Shown here: positions 17,236 to 26,554 of the stretch, in pieces | Layout: each line of letters opens with the position of its first letter | Numbering within the stretch: position 1 is the stretch's first letter | NCBI GenBank assembly: GCA_030430075.1 | Contig: JAUIGN010000003.1 | Span: 248,001-312,000, forward strand | Reading direction: 5' to 3' | DNA: 64,000 nt | DNA from: a bacterium | GTDB taxonomy: Bacteria > Planctomycetota > Planctomycetia > Pirellulales > Pirellulaceae | Position numbers and translations under genes: made by a program | Notes under the pieces: model-generated | What the model was told of the DNA's origin: nothing | What the model saw: only the letters and a program-made list of their open reading frames with translations | Database searches by the model: none

Positions 17236-17919
17236 TTAGAGAGGCCTCTGCCCGATCAGCGACAGCACTTCGGCTCGGCTCGATTGGTTGGTCTTGAAGA
17301 TGCCGCGCAGCGCGCTCGTGACCGTCGAGCTGCCGTGCTTTTTCACTCCGCGAATGGACATGCACGAGTGTTCGGCCTGAATTACGACGGCCACGCCCGT
17401 CGACTCGAGTTTGTCTTCGATCATATCGGCGATCGTCTGCGTCATCCGCTCCTGGACCTGCGGTCGGCGAGCGACCTCTTCCACGACGCGGGCCAATTTG
17501 CTCAGCCCTGTGACTCGTCCGTGCGGTATGTAACCGACGTGGGCCACGCCCGTGAATGGCAGGAGATGATGTTCGCACATGCTGGTGAACGGAATATCGC
17601 GGACCAGCACCAACTCGTCATAATCTTCCGGGAACGTCACCTCCAGGTGCCGGGCAGGATCTTCCTTGAGACCGGCGAACATTTCGGTATACATTTTGGC
17701 GACGCGGCGTGGCGTATCCACCAGCCCGGGTCGGTCCGGGTCCTCCCCGACGGCCCGCAAGATCGTTCGCACCGCCTCCTTGATTGCGGCGAGATCCAGG
17801 CCGCCTGGATCGCCGTTGTGATCCTCATGGCTCATGTCTCGATCCGATTCGTGTCGATCAAACCGAAACGCTTGCGATTTTCCATTCGTGGTCGGAGGTC
17901 GTTCCAAAACCGTGGCCAT
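17236..17919 (-). CDS. folE: GTP cyclohydrolase I
   Basis: A 227-residue enzyme that converts GTP to 7,8-dihydroneopterin triphosphate, the first step of folate, biopterin and queuosine pathways. The zinc and active-site motifs are complete: [20 protein letters not shown] (Cys and His ligands) and [14 protein letters not shown] (second Cys), then [13 protein letters not shown] 17919 is chosen because TTCTGGAGTCTGTC precedes it; a longer frame exists to 17997. The N-terminal ~50 residues are charged and variable ([16 protein letters not shown]). It is the first gene of a two-gene pterin operon with the PTPS/QueD-type gene. Confidence 0.96.
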   Translation of the reverse strand: MATVLERPPTTNGKSQAFRFDRHESDRDMSHEDHNGDPGGLDLAAIKEAVRTILRAVGEDPDRPGLVDTPRRVAKMYTEMFAGLKEDPARHLEVTFPEDYDELVLVRDIPFTSMCEHHLLPFTGVAHVGYIPHGRVTGLSKLARVVEEVARRPQVQERMTQTIADMIEDKLESTGVAVVIQAEHSCMSIRGVKKHGSSTVTSALRGIFKTNQSSRAEVLSLIGQRPL

Positions 17920-18134
17920 GACAGACTCCAGAAAAGTGAGGTTCGATACTTGCAACCTGGACACCGTAGCGTGTTGACGCCAATTGGGAAGCTGCACAAT
18001 CTAACCAGGCTGTTTCTTGTCATGATTACTCCGTAGAAGGGTTGTCGTTGTCCGCGTCGTAGTACGCTGATGACAGGGACCTTTTGCATGCCTGCCCGCT
18101 TGTTGTTGCCACGCCGCCGAGTAAAGCGAAGCCG

Positions 18135-18923
18135 ATGCCGGAAGGCCATACCATCCATCGAGTTTCTCGCGACCACAGAAAGTGGTACGCGGGCCAGCGG
18201 CTCTCCGTCTCTTCGCCTCAGGGCCGTTTCACATCAGGCGCGACGGAGATCGACGGCACGGTGCTGGGTCGCGTGGAAGCCCACGGCAAGCACCTATTCT
18301 ACGAATGGGAAGCGGAGCGCATACTTCACATTCATCTTGGACTCTACGGCAAGTTCCGCAATCATCGCTGCCCTCCGCCGGAGCCGCGAGGCGCGGTGCG
18401 GCTGCGAGTCATCGGCGAAGCGAGGGCATTCGACTTGAACGGTCCGACCGCTTGCGAGTTGATTACGCCTGCCCAGCGGGAAACGATCGTGGCTCGGCTG
18501 GGCGCGGATCCGCTGCGCAAGGACGCCGATGTCGAAAGGGCCTGGCAGCGTATCAGCCGCAGCCGTGCGGCGATTGGTAAGCTGTTGCTTGACCAGTCGG
18601 TAATCGCTGGCGTGGGGAACGTTTACCGCGCAGAAGCGCTGTTCGTCAATCGAATCGACCCCGCACGAACGGGCAGCACGCTCAGCCGAGACGAGTTCGA
18701 CCGACTCTGGCAAACGCTGGTCGACATGCTGCGGATTGGCGTCAAGTACAATCGCATCATCACGGCCGATCCGGAATCCATTGGCAAGCCGCCCAGCCGC
18801 ATGAACCGCTCGGAACGATTGTTGTGCTACGCGAAAGCCGTCTGCCCTCGCTGTGCGGCGGCCATCAAGTGTTGGGAGCTCGGCGCGCGCAAGATGTACG
18901 CCTGTCCGAAGTGTCAGGCGTAG
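18135..18923 (+). CDS. Fpg/Nei family DNA glycosylase (endonuclease VIII-like)
   Basis: A 262-residue base-excision repair enzyme. The mature N-terminus MPEGHTIHR supplies the catalytic Pro2 and Glu3, so the ATG at 18135 must be used although the frame opens at 18084. HGKHLFYEW holds the conserved Lys of the beta turn. The H2TH segment reads AGVGNVYRAEALF. A C-terminal zinc finger (CPRC...CPKC) completes the fold. MPEGHTIHR-type proteins fall with the actinobacterial-style Nei enzymes that remove oxidised pyrimidines. Its position beside pterin, FAD and haem genes supports a light or oxidative DNA damage theme. Confidence 0.94.
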   Translation: MPEGHTIHRVSRDHRKWYAGQRLSVSSPQGRFTSGATEIDGTVLGRVEAHGKHLFYEWEAERILHIHLGLYGKFRNHRCPPPEPRGAVRLRVIGEARAFDLNGPTACELITPAQRETIVARLGADPLRKDADVERAWQRISRSRAAIGKLLLDQSVIAGVGNVYRAEALFVNRIDPARTGSTLSRDEFDRLWQTLVDMLRIGVKYNRIITADPESIGKPPSRMNRSERLLCYAKAVCPRCAAAIKCWELGARKMYACPKCQA

Positions 18924-18993
18924 GGCGGTTGGACCACTTTGCGTTCGCAGATGGTGACCGTTTTCTGACTGCGAGAACGCTCGCCCGCATTTC

Positions 18994-19027
18994 GCGACAG
19001 GAGGTTTGCCGCGACAGGAGGTTTGCC
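18994..19027 (+). repeat. 17-bp tandem duplication
   Basis: GCGACAGGAGGTTTGCC occurs twice in direct succession (18994-19010 and 19011-19027). Confidence 0.85.
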
Positions 19028-19183
19028 GCGACCGATGGCGAACGCGTCGGCCGACCAGCATGGCGTTGGCAGCGCGGAGGGCACGTCGGCCCCGGTTTAC
19101 TGTGCTGAAATTGTGCCGAGACCAGGGTTCAACATCAGCAGACAGCCACAAACGACGACAAGCAACCGCAAGGCTGTAATTTG

Positions 19184-19212
19184 TTGCCGGATCGGGACTT
19201 TTGGCCTAGACT
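19184..19212 (+). promoter_or_regulatory. Putative promoter of the 19.2 kb RNA
   Basis: A -35-like TTGCCG (19184-19189) and a -10-like TAGACT (19207-19212) are separated by exactly 17 bp. The predicted start is near 19219, just ahead of the CGGAG stem. Confidence 0.35.
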
Positions 19213-19218
19213 TGGGCC

Positions 19219-19311
19219 ACGGAGAAAGTGGCGGAAACCGGCTCGGGCGACTCCCGGGACCTCCGCTGTCGCGTGAAGACGCCATCGGAACCGACCGATG
19301 GCTTTTGTTTT
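19219..19311 (+). ncRNA. Candidate small RNA or decayed tRNA-Ser with terminator
   Basis: A CGGAG (19220-19224) / CTCCG (19261-19265) stem encloses a TCGGG-CGACT-CCCGG hairpin that looks like a T-arm missing two loop bases. After a short linker comes a textbook terminator: GCCATCGG (19281-19288), loop AACCGA, CCGATGGC (19295-19302), then TTTTGTTTT. The order 'CCTCCGCT-TC-CG-GA...GCC' and the terminator spacing mirror the 3' side of the tRNA-Ser at 11190. No anticodon arm is present, so it is not a working tRNA. It may be a tRNA-Ser remnant or a small RNA derived from one. Confidence 0.45.
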
Positions 19312-19439
19312 GCGCCGCAACCCACGCCGTGGCCCGGCTCGTCGCCGGCGACGTTCCGCCGGTGACCTGGCCAGCGTTCGCCGGACTGATCCACCATGTT
19401 GCCGGCCGGGGCGACGCAGGATGTAGACGAAAGCTCGAT

Positions 19440-20237
19440 ATGTGGTTGCAAACCGCTTGTTCGCTTGAATTTGACGCCGCGGTCGAGACACCGTTTATCT
19501 TCATGTTGCGTCCTCGCAGCGGAGCCCAGCAATGGGTTGCCCGAGAACAGTATGTTCTCTGTCCCAGTGTGCAGGCGGTCGAATTCACCGACCAGTTCGG
19601 CAATCTTTGCCAGCGGCTGGTGTCCCCCGCCGGACCGTTCTCGATCCGCACATCCGCCGATGTCCAGGCCGCCGACTCAGCAGACATCGCGCCCGGCGCG
19701 CCGTTTGTCGAAGTGAACCAATTGCCGGCGGAAACTCTGCCGTTTCTACTTCCGAGTCGATACTGTGAATCTGACCGGTTCACACAAATGGCGCCTGCCA
19801 TCACGGCGCATGCAGCACCGGGCTACGATCAGTGTGCGGCGATTGTCCGCTACGTTCGCGAGACCATCCAGTATGTCCCCGGGTCGGGTCAGCAGATCAT
19901 CAGCGCCGCCGAGGTCAACGAACGATCGCAAGCGGTCTGCCGGGACATGTCCCATCTGGGGATGGCGCTGTGCCGCGCACTATCCATTCCATCACGGATG
20001 GTCGTCGGATACCTCGAAACGCTTCAGCCGATGGACTTGCATGCCTGGTTCGAGGCCTATGTCGGCGGCCGCTGGTATACGTTTGACCCCACGCAAGGCG
20101 AGCTGAACGGTGGCCGCGTTGCCATCGGCTACGGCCGGGACGCCACCGACGTTGCCGTCTACACGCAGTTTGGCGATCCGGTCGAAATCCAGCGGATGTC
20201 GGTCCAAGTGAACCGCATCGCCGCCCCTCCGTACTGA
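19440..20237 (+). CDS. Transglutaminase-like cysteine protease-fold protein
   Basis: A 265-residue protein. From ATG 19440 it begins [19 protein letters not shown], the usual N-terminal beta domain of bacterial transglutaminase-like proteins. The catalytic core is intact: Cys in [20 protein letters not shown], His in [11 protein letters not shown] and Asp in [12 protein letters not shown] preceding [20 protein letters not shown] is the typical entry helix. No signal peptide is seen, so it is probably cytosolic. Substrates of this family are unknown; many sit near peptide-modification genes, but none is adjacent here. The frame is open upstream to 19023, yet homology-like sequence begins only at 19440. 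Confidence 0.88.
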   Translation: MWLQTACSLEFDAAVETPFIFMLRPRSGAQQWVAREQYVLCPSVQAVEFTDQFGNLCQRLVSPAGPFSIRTSADVQAADSADIAPGAPFVEVNQLPAETLPFLLPSRYCESDRFTQMAPAITAHAAPGYDQCAAIVRYVRETIQYVPGSGQQIISAAEVNERSQAVCRDMSHLGMALCRALSIPSRMVVGYLETLQPMDLHAWFEAYVGGRWYTFDPTQGELNGGRVAIGYGRDATDVAVYTQFGDPVEIQRMSVQVNRIAAPPY

Positions 20238-20504
20238 ACGATCAGATCGAGGAAGGCAAACGCGCGAGGCTTTCCCGCCCATCCGGTTTGCCTCGCAAAG
20301 TCGCCGGCAAGACGTCGAGCGGCCGACCAGGCGTGCCCCGCAGCGCTCGAACACCGTCCGCGCAAGTGGACGCCTTCCCCGTGGTGTGCGACAATACTGG
20401 CGGTATCGCATGCCGACCACACGCGGCAACCATCCCTCCCAGAATCCTCTGAATCGTCATCAGCCAGTTGCTGCCGGGCGATTCATGCGGGCCGCCTTCG
20501 AATC

Positions 20505-23500
20505 ATGACACGCCCTACCGATTTCTGCTCCGCGCGACCCCACCTGGCAGCAACCGTTGGTGCGTTGCTGCTGCTTGCCGTCTCGCCATCGGCGGCCGAT
20601 GATCGCACGGACATCAGTCGCGAGGATTTTTTCGAGTCCCGGATTCGCCCGGTGCTGGTCAAGCATTGCTATGAATGTCACTCGTCGGCGACGGATGAGG
20701 CCAAGGGTGGGTTGAAGCTCGATTTTCGCGGTGGCCTGCTGCGGGGTGGCGAGTCGGGAGCGGCTGTCGTGCCGGGCCGGCCGGAGGCGAGCCTGCTTGT
20801 TGAGGCCTTGAAGTTTCAGTCGTTCGAAATGCCTCCGGCGGGCAAGCTGGATGACAACGTCATTGCCGACTTTGAAAAGTGGATTCGCGACGGCGCCGCC
20901 GATCCGCGCACGCACCCACCGTCTGCAAAAGAATCCGCAGCGGAGTCGTGGGAAGCTCAGCTTGCCGAACGGGCCACTTGGTGGAGCCTGCAGCCGCCGC
21001 GGGCGTGCGAGCCCCCCCCCGTCAATGACACGGCCTGGTCGTCCGAACCCGTGGACCGTTTCATCAATGCCTCCCTGGAGAAGGCCGGGCTCGATCCGGC
21101 AGCGCCGGCAACGGCCAGCGTGCTGCTGCGACGACTTGCGTGCGTGCTGACGGGATTGCCGCCCTCGCCCGAACAGGTCGAGTCCTTTCCGGCGGCGTAC
21201 CGCGAGCGGCCCGAACAGGCGCTCAGACAGCTTGTCGACGAACTCCTGGCGTCGCCTCATTTCGGCGAACGTTTTGCGCGGCACTGGATGGACGTCGTCC
21301 GATACACCGACACGTACGGCTACGAATGGGACATTCCGGCCAAGGGTTCGTGGGAGTACCGGGACTACCTGATTCGGGCTTTCAACCAGGACATCGGGTT
21401 CGACCAGATGATTCGCGAGCAGATCGCCGGCGACCTGCTGCCAAACCCGCGCATCGACGGCAACGCGGGCTTGAACGAGAGCCTGATCGGCCCGATGTTC
21501 TACCACCTGGGTGAACACCGCCACGGCAGTAGTCTGGCATTCAACGGCATCCATCAGGAGATGATCGACAACAAGATTGATGCTTTCTCGAAAACATTTC
21601 TGGCCATGACCGTTGCTTGTGCCCGCTGCCACGACCACAAACTGGACGCCATCTCGCAGCACGATTACTACGCACTGGCGGGCGTGTTCATGACGCCCCG
21701 CTGGACCGCTCGAGCGATTGACGCCCCAGACAAGCACGCGGCGCAGATTGGCGAACTAAAGAAACTACGCACCGGAATTCATCAGCAACTCGCGGGCGCC
21801 TGGCAAGCCGAACCCGGGCCGCTGGCGTCCTCCGAGACGCTTCGCCAATGGGCCGGATCGCACCGCGAGGAGTTGCTGTCCGCAACGCCGGAACACATCG
21901 CCTGGCCGTTCCGGCAATTACTGAATGAAACCGAGTGGCTGAAGCCGGAAGACACGCAAGCGGTTGCCTCGTCGAAGTCAACGCAACTGACGATCGAACC
22001 GGACGGCGCGGTCCTGGCAAGCGGCCCTGTGCCGGATCGCGACAGCTATACGGTCACTTTCCAAACCGAACCGGGTCGTGCAACGGCTGTCCGGCTGGAA
22101 GCATTGACCCATGAAAGCCTGGGGACCGGCGGACCGGGCCGGACGGCACATGGAAACTTCGTGCTGACGGGGATTCGCGTCGCGGTTCAGCCGGCCGCCC
22201 CGCCGGGCCAGCCGCCCCCCGAGGCGCTGGATTTGCAACTCCAGTCCGCCACCGCCGATTACTCGCAGCCAAACTACCCGGTCGAGTCTGCCCTCAAGCC
22301 TGGGGCTGGCGAGGGCTGGGGAATCGGGCTTGGCGGCAACGTCAATCGAACGGCCCGGTTTTACTTCGCCAATCCCATCGATCTGCCACACGGCGGTGAG
22401 TGGACCGTTCACCTGGACTGCCATCTGGGCACACAGCATGTACTGGGTCGCTTCCGGTTGTCGATTGGCAGCGATACGACCGACACCGCATCGCCGGCCG
22501 CGGATCCCGCACGCGACCGGAAGGCGCGGGAAACATGGAAGCAACTCGCCACCGCATGGCGACGCACGCATCAGACTCGGCGGGAAGATAATGGGCGATT
22601 CAAGCCGCTGACCAACTTCGCCAGCCCCGGCTTCCCCGCTGGTTGGGTTACCGATGGTGCGGGCATGCAACACGGTCATGTGACCTCGGGAACGCCGCGG
22701 ATCCGTCTACAGGGCGAACAGCTTGTCGCGGAGTTCCTCGACGCCGGATATCACACGCGTGCCCTCTCGTCGAAACTGCCCGGCGCGTTGCGTGTGCCGG
22801 CGCCCCGTTCCTTCGCGCGGGAACGGGTGACTCTGAAACTGGCTGGAGGCGAATGGGCCGGGCGACGCGAGATACCTCAAAACGCATTCCTGAATGAAGG
22901 CCCGCAGTTCTTCGACGGGACAGCAGCCCCCACCTGGATGGCGGTCGCGGCAACGCCATTATCGAACGGCGTCACGCGCGTGCTGACGGAGTTCACCACG
23001 GCATCGCTGAATTCAAATTTCCCGCCTCGCACGGGTGTTGCCAACGCGGGGGGCACCAGGCTGCCGGACGACGACGAAGGATTCAACAAGCGAAGTTGGT
23101 TCAGCGTCACCGGCCTGGTCAGCAATGACGGTGGCGGCGGCCCGGCAGACACGCTGGCGGAATTTGCATCGCTTTACGATCAGGGTGCTCCGGCAACGGC
23201 GAAAGATTGCTGGCGACAGCTCCGCAATTGGCTGGCGGCCGCCGTGGATCGCTGGGCGGCGGGCGCGCCCCAAGACGGGGACGTCAAGCTCTTGAACTGG
23301 ATGATCCGCTACGGGCTGTTAGCAAACGACGCTGGGTCATTGCCGGACGCCGCGGCGCTGGTACACCGCTATCGCGCGATCGAATCCACCATCACGTTCG
23401 CACGCAGTGCCAACAGCATGGATGAGCGGGGTGTGCAGCCCGTCAATTATCGGCTCAACATCCGCGGCGATGTCCACCGGGAAGGCGATCCCGTGCGGCG

Positions 23501-24416
23501 CGACTACCTGCAGGTGTTTGCCGGCCGCCACCGTGTCGCCGAGACGGCCGGCAGCGGCCGTCTGGAACTCGCCCGCCATCTGAGCAGTCGCGACAACCCC
23601 CAGACCGCTCGGGTGTACGTCAACCGGGTGTGGCACTGGGTCTTCGGCACGGGGCTCGTTGCCACGCCAAACGACTTCGGCAAGCTCGGCGATCGCCCGT
23701 CCCATCCGGATCTGCTCGACTGGCTCGCCATTCGTTTCATGCAGGAAGGGTGGTCGACGAAGCAACTCGTGCGACGCCTGGTCCTCAGCCAGACCTTCCG
23801 CCAATCCGGTCAGGTCCATCCACGGGCGGCGGAACGTGATCCGGCGAACCGCCTGAGGCACCACTATCCAACTCGGCGTCTCGAGGCGGAGGCCGTTCGG
23901 GACAGCCTGCTGGCAGTCGCCGGGTCGCTCGACCGCAAGCTCTATGGGCGTCCGATCAACCCACCGCGACCGGTCGAAGACAGCAAGAAGCGTCTGTTCT
24001 CCGGACCGCTCGATAGCCATGGTCGCCGGTCGCTGTACATCGAAATGTCGATCATGGAACCGCCCAAGTTCCTCGTCGGATTCAATCTCCCGGACTTGAA
24101 GCTTCCCACCGGCCGGCGGGACGAAACGAATGTACCGGCCCAGGCCCTAATCATGCTCAATGACCCACTGGTGATTCGGCAAGCGGAAACGTGGGCCGCG
24201 GCGCTGATACAGGACGGTAGCGCGAGCACGGCACAACGTGTCCGCCGCATGTTCGTCACGGCGTTGGGGCGAGCCCCGGCGGATCATGAACTTGAACGTT
24301 GGACAGCGGCCGCGGAGAGTTTCGCCGGTTCAGGCGATCCCCTGGGTCATCAGCAGGCCTGGGCCGAACTGGCACACACGTTGTTCAACACCAAGGAGTT
24401 CATTTACTATCGGTGA
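20505..24416 (+). CDS. PSCyt1/DUF1549/DUF1553 planctomycete cytochrome-like protein
   Basis: A 1303-residue exported protein with signal segment VGALLLLAVSPSAADD. An N-terminal PSCyt1 domain carries the haem c motif CYECH (residues 55-59) and ends in the family's EMPPAGKL metal or haem region. DUF1549 follows (from about residue 180, RHWMDVVRYTDTYGYEWD) with a second CxxCH, CARCHDHKLDAI. A long insert (about residues 420-900) has beta-rich, possibly carbohydrate-binding segments. DUF1553 closes the protein (VWHWVFGTGLVATPNDFG, then RLEAEAVRDSLL). It is co-directional with the DUF1501 gene 34 bp downstream, the invariant planctomycete pair. The role is unknown; periplasmic electron transfer or polymer catabolism is suspected. 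No clear ribosome site precedes ATG 20505. Confidence 0.92.
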   Translation: MTRPTDFCSARPHLAATVGALLLLAVSPSAADDRTDISREDFFESRIRPVLVKHCYECHSSATDEAKGGLKLDFRGGLLRGGESGAAVVPGRPEASLLVEALKFQSFEMPPAGKLDDNVIADFEKWIRDGAADPRTHPPSAKESAAESWEAQLAERATWWSLQPPRACEPPPVNDTAWSSEPVDRFINASLEKAGLDPAAPATASVLLRRLACVLTGLPPSPEQVESFPAAYRERPEQALRQLVDELLASPHFGERFARHWMDVVRYTDTYGYEWDIPAKGSWEYRDYLIRAFNQDIGFDQMIREQIAGDLLPNPRIDGNAGLNESLIGPMFYHLGEHRHGSSLAFNGIHQEMIDNKIDAFSKTFLAMTVACARCHDHKLDAISQHDYYALAGVFMTPRWTARAIDAPDKHAAQIGELKKLRTGIHQQLAGAWQAEPGPLASSETLRQWAGSHREELLSATPEHIAWPFRQLLNETEWLKPEDTQAVASSKSTQLTIEPDGAVLASGPVPDRDSYTVTFQTEPGRATAVRLEALTHESLGTGGPGRTAHGNFVLTGIRVAVQPAAPPGQPPPEALDLQLQSATADYSQPNYPVESALKPGAGEGWGIGLGGNVNRTARFYFANPIDLPHGGEWTVHLDCHLGTQHVLGRFRLSIGSDTTDTASPAADPARDRKARETWKQLATAWRRTHQTRREDNGRFKPLTNFASPGFPAGWVTDGAGMQHGHVTSGTPRIRLQGEQLVAEFLDAGYHTRALSSKLPGALRVPAPRSFARERVTLKLAGGEWAGRREIPQNAFLNEGPQFFDGTAAPTWMAVAATPLSNGVTRVLTEFTTASLNSNFPPRTGVANAGGTRLPDDDEGFNKRSWFSVTGLVSNDGGGGPADTLAEFASLYDQGAPATAKDCWRQLRNWLAAAVDRWAAGAPQDGDVKLLNWMIRYGLLANDAGSLPDAAALVHRYRAIESTITFARSANSMDERGVQPVNYRLNIRGDVHREGDPVRRDYLQVFAGRHRVAETAGSGRLELARHLSSRDNPQTARVYVNRVWHWVFGTGLVATPNDFGKLGDRPSHPDLLDWLAIRFMQEGWSTKQLVRRLVLSQTFRQSGQVHPRAAERDPANRLRHHYPTRRLEAEAVRDSLLAVAGSLDRKLYGRPINPPRPVEDSKKRLFSGPLDSHGRRSLYIEMSIMEPPKFLVGFNLPDLKLPTGRRDETNVPAQALIMLNDPLVIRQAETWAAALIQDGSASTAQRVRRMFVTALGRAPADHELERWTAAAESFAGSGDPLGHQQAWAELAHTLFNTKEFIYYR

Positions 24417-24450
24417 CCAGAGCCTCGGGTGATACCGACCAGGAATTTCC

Positions 24451-25899
24451 ATGCGCAATCCCACTTCACGCTGCCGCTGCCCCGGACATCTTGCAACGGA
24501 CCCGACGCGGCGAGGTTTTCTGCAACAGGCATCCGCCGGCTTCGGTTGGATGGCGCTGAGCGGGCTGCTTGCTGACCGTGCGTTCGCTGGCGCGTCGCGT
24601 GCGGCGACATACGATCATGCCCCGCGCGCGAAGAATGTTGTCTTCTGTTTCATGGACGGGGGACCAAGTCATGTCGACACGTTCGATCCCAAGCCGATGC
24701 TGAAAAAGCACGAAGGCGAGAAGATGGGGGATCGAGCCAATGCCCGCAAATCGCAGGCAGCACCAAACCGCGTCTGGCTGGGGAGCCCCTGGAATTTTTC
24801 TCAGCGGGGCCAAAGCGGCCTGTGGGTGAGCGACCTGTTCCCTCGCATCGCGGAAGTCGCCGACGAACTCTGTGTCGTGCGGTCGATGCTGGGCGAGCTG
24901 CCCCTACATGGACAGCAGGCCCTGCTGCTGCACACCGGCCGGATTCTCGGCCAGGCTCCCAGCCTGGGCGCCTGGGTCTCGTACGGACTGGGCAGCGAGA
25001 ACCAGGATCTGCCGGGCTACATGCTGTTGAACAATGACTGGGTCCCCAACGGCGGGTTGGAGAACTTTGGCAGCTCGTACCTGCCGGCATCCCATCAGGC
25101 GACGACGTTGCGCCCAACCGGAGTTCCCGTTGACAACATCGTGCCTTCGGATCCACTCGCCAGGCAACGGCAGAAGCTGGCTTTGCTGGAGCTGCAGGAC
25201 CGCGAGTTCGCTCGGGAGGCGGCCAATTCGCTGCCCATCGAAGGCGCGATCGCCAACTACGAGACCGCGTTCCGGATGCAACGCACCGTGCCGGAGGTTG
25301 CCGATATCGGCAAGGAACCGAAGCACATTCAGAAGCTCTACGGTGTCGATTCCAATGACGAACATCAGCGGCTCTACGCCACGCAGGCGCTGCGGGCACG
25401 ACGCCTGATCGAAGCCGGAGTCCGTTTTGTGGAAATCACCTGCCCCAGTTTTGACGGCAACAACTCACCGTGGGACCAACATGGCCAGCTCAAGAAGCTC
25501 CACGAAAAGAACGCCCGCGTGACCGAGCAGTCGGTTGCAGCACTGGTCGTCGACCTCAAGCAGCGGGGATTGCTGGAAGATACGATTGTGGTGTGGGCGG
25601 GCGAGATGGGACGCACACCCCATACTCCCAAAGTAACCGCCACCTGCGGTCGCGATCACCACGTCGACGGCTACTCGATTTTTCTCGCCGGCGGCGGATT
25701 CAAGCGGGGATTCGCCTACGGAGAAACGGACGAATTCGGCAACTCAGTCGCTGCAGACAAAGTCGACATCCACGACATCCATGCCACGATCCTTCACCAG
25801 TTGGGCGTCGATCACGAGAAGCTCACTTTTCGCTACGGCGGTCGCGATCATCGTCTTACGGACGTGCATGGCACCGTGATCGAATCGATCCTGGCTTGA
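24451..25899 (+). CDS. DUF1501 protein with Tat signal
   Basis: A 482-residue protein. The N-terminus reads PTRRGFLQQASAGFGWMAL, a twin-arginine export signal. The DUF1501 core, a sulfatase/phosphatase-like fold, begins with KNVVFCFMDGGPSHVDTFDP. It contains LPLHGQQALLLHTGR, then VVWAGEMGRTPHTPKV and CGRDHHVDGYSIFLAGGGF. DUF1501 proteins always accompany PSCyt1/DUF1549/DUF1553 proteins in planctomycetes, and the 34-bp spacing indicates one operon. It would be exported folded to the periplasm. The biochemical reaction is not established. Confidence 0.93.
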   Translation: MRNPTSRCRCPGHLATDPTRRGFLQQASAGFGWMALSGLLADRAFAGASRAATYDHAPRAKNVVFCFMDGGPSHVDTFDPKPMLKKHEGEKMGDRANARKSQAAPNRVWLGSPWNFSQRGQSGLWVSDLFPRIAEVADELCVVRSMLGELPLHGQQALLLHTGRILGQAPSLGAWVSYGLGSENQDLPGYMLLNNDWVPNGGLENFGSSYLPASHQATTLRPTGVPVDNIVPSDPLARQRQKLALLELQDREFAREAANSLPIEGAIANYETAFRMQRTVPEVADIGKEPKHIQKLYGVDSNDEHQRLYATQALRARRLIEAGVRFVEITCPSFDGNNSPWDQHGQLKKLHEKNARVTEQSVAALVVDLKQRGLLEDTIVVWAGEMGRTPHTPKVTATCGRDHHVDGYSIFLAGGGFKRGFAYGETDEFGNSVAADKVDIHDIHATILHQLGVDHEKLTFRYGGRDHRLTDVHGTVIESILA

Positions 25900-26011
25900 G
25901 CCGAGCGGGAACGATCATTGCACCCTTCTGGGGCCCGTCCAACCGGGCGGCGCGTTCTTCCTGGACTGGCGACCTGAAGCCTGCGAACCGCGAGATCGCC
26001 GCAACCACCGA

Positions 26012-26554
26012 TCAGCCATTGACGAGCTCAACGAGTTCGCTGTGATCGACCGGCTTCTGGATGACATGATGCATGCCGGAATCGAGGGCCGCCTCGACGG
26101 TGGCGACCGTCGGCCGGTCCGCACACAAGATGCCACGCAGACCTCGTTGGTGCCCTTTCATTCGCTCGAAAACTTCCTGGCCCCGCGCATGGCTCAGCGA
26201 TTCATCGATGATGGCTACGTCGTACCGCTGCTCGTCAGAGTACTCCAAAGCGCACCTTGAGGAATGCGCGGTATCGACATCGTTGCCTTCTTCAGCGAGT
26301 ACGTTCGCGATGGAGGATCGAGCGTCGGGATTATTTGAAACGACAAGTAGCTTTTGATTCTGCATGGCTGTACCCGGTATCTCATACGCTTGGCCGGTGA
26401 TGACCGCTGCGGCGACCTCTTCGCGATGAACCGGAACGTCGCCGGGTGCATCGATACCCACCTTGACCTTGTTGCCACGGACCGCCACGACCGTGATGGT
26501 GATGTCAGAACTGATGATGATACGCTCACGTACCTTTCTCGAGAGTACGAGCAT
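26012..26554 (-). CDS. CsrA domain fused to response-regulator receiver domain
   Basis: A 180-residue protein with two domains in one frame. Residues 1-50 are CsrA: MLVLSRKVRERIIISSDITI, with the RNA-contact residues L4, R6 and the VHREEV segment (R44) intact. After a short linker, residues 67-180 form a receiver domain: KLLVVSNNPDARSSIANVL, phospho-acceptor D117 in YDVAIIDESL, and K167 in VIQKPVD. The acidic pocket is S-N-N rather than D-D, and the switch Thr/Ser is Cys144, so phosphorylation may be weak or absent. ATG 26554 is used because CTACGGAGGGCCAC precedes it. CsrA normally is a stand-alone ~60-residue dimer binding GGA motifs in mRNA leaders; the fusion suggests signal-controlled RNA binding. 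The gene is monocistronic and convergent with DUF1501. Confidence 0.92.
   Translation of the reverse strand: MLVLSRKVRERIIISSDITITVVAVRGNKVKVGIDAPGDVPVHREEVAAAVITGQAYEIPGTAMQNQKLLVVSNNPDARSSIANVLAEEGNDVDTAHSSRCALEYSDEQRYDVAIIDESLSHARGQEVFERMKGHQRGLRGILCADRPTVATVEAALDSGMHHVIQKPVDHSELVELVNG

Larger units (their letters stand above)
18924..19439. other. Intergenic region with small-RNA-like element
   Basis: About 515 bp without a supported protein gene. It holds a 17-bp tandem repeat (18994-19027), a plausible promoter (19184-19212), and a tRNA-like stem followed by a strong terminator (19220-19311). The open frame of the transglutaminase gene extends through it only by chance. Confidence 0.55.

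Noticed and set aside
19220-19265. Functional tRNA gene
   Set aside because: Only 46 nt between the acceptor-like strands, no anticodon arm, four acceptor pairs and a shortened T-loop.
20460-21737. 425-codon minus-strand frame opposite the first PSCyt1 gene
   Set aside because: Antisense shadow of a gene with a signal peptide and CxxCH motif; no ribosome site of its own.
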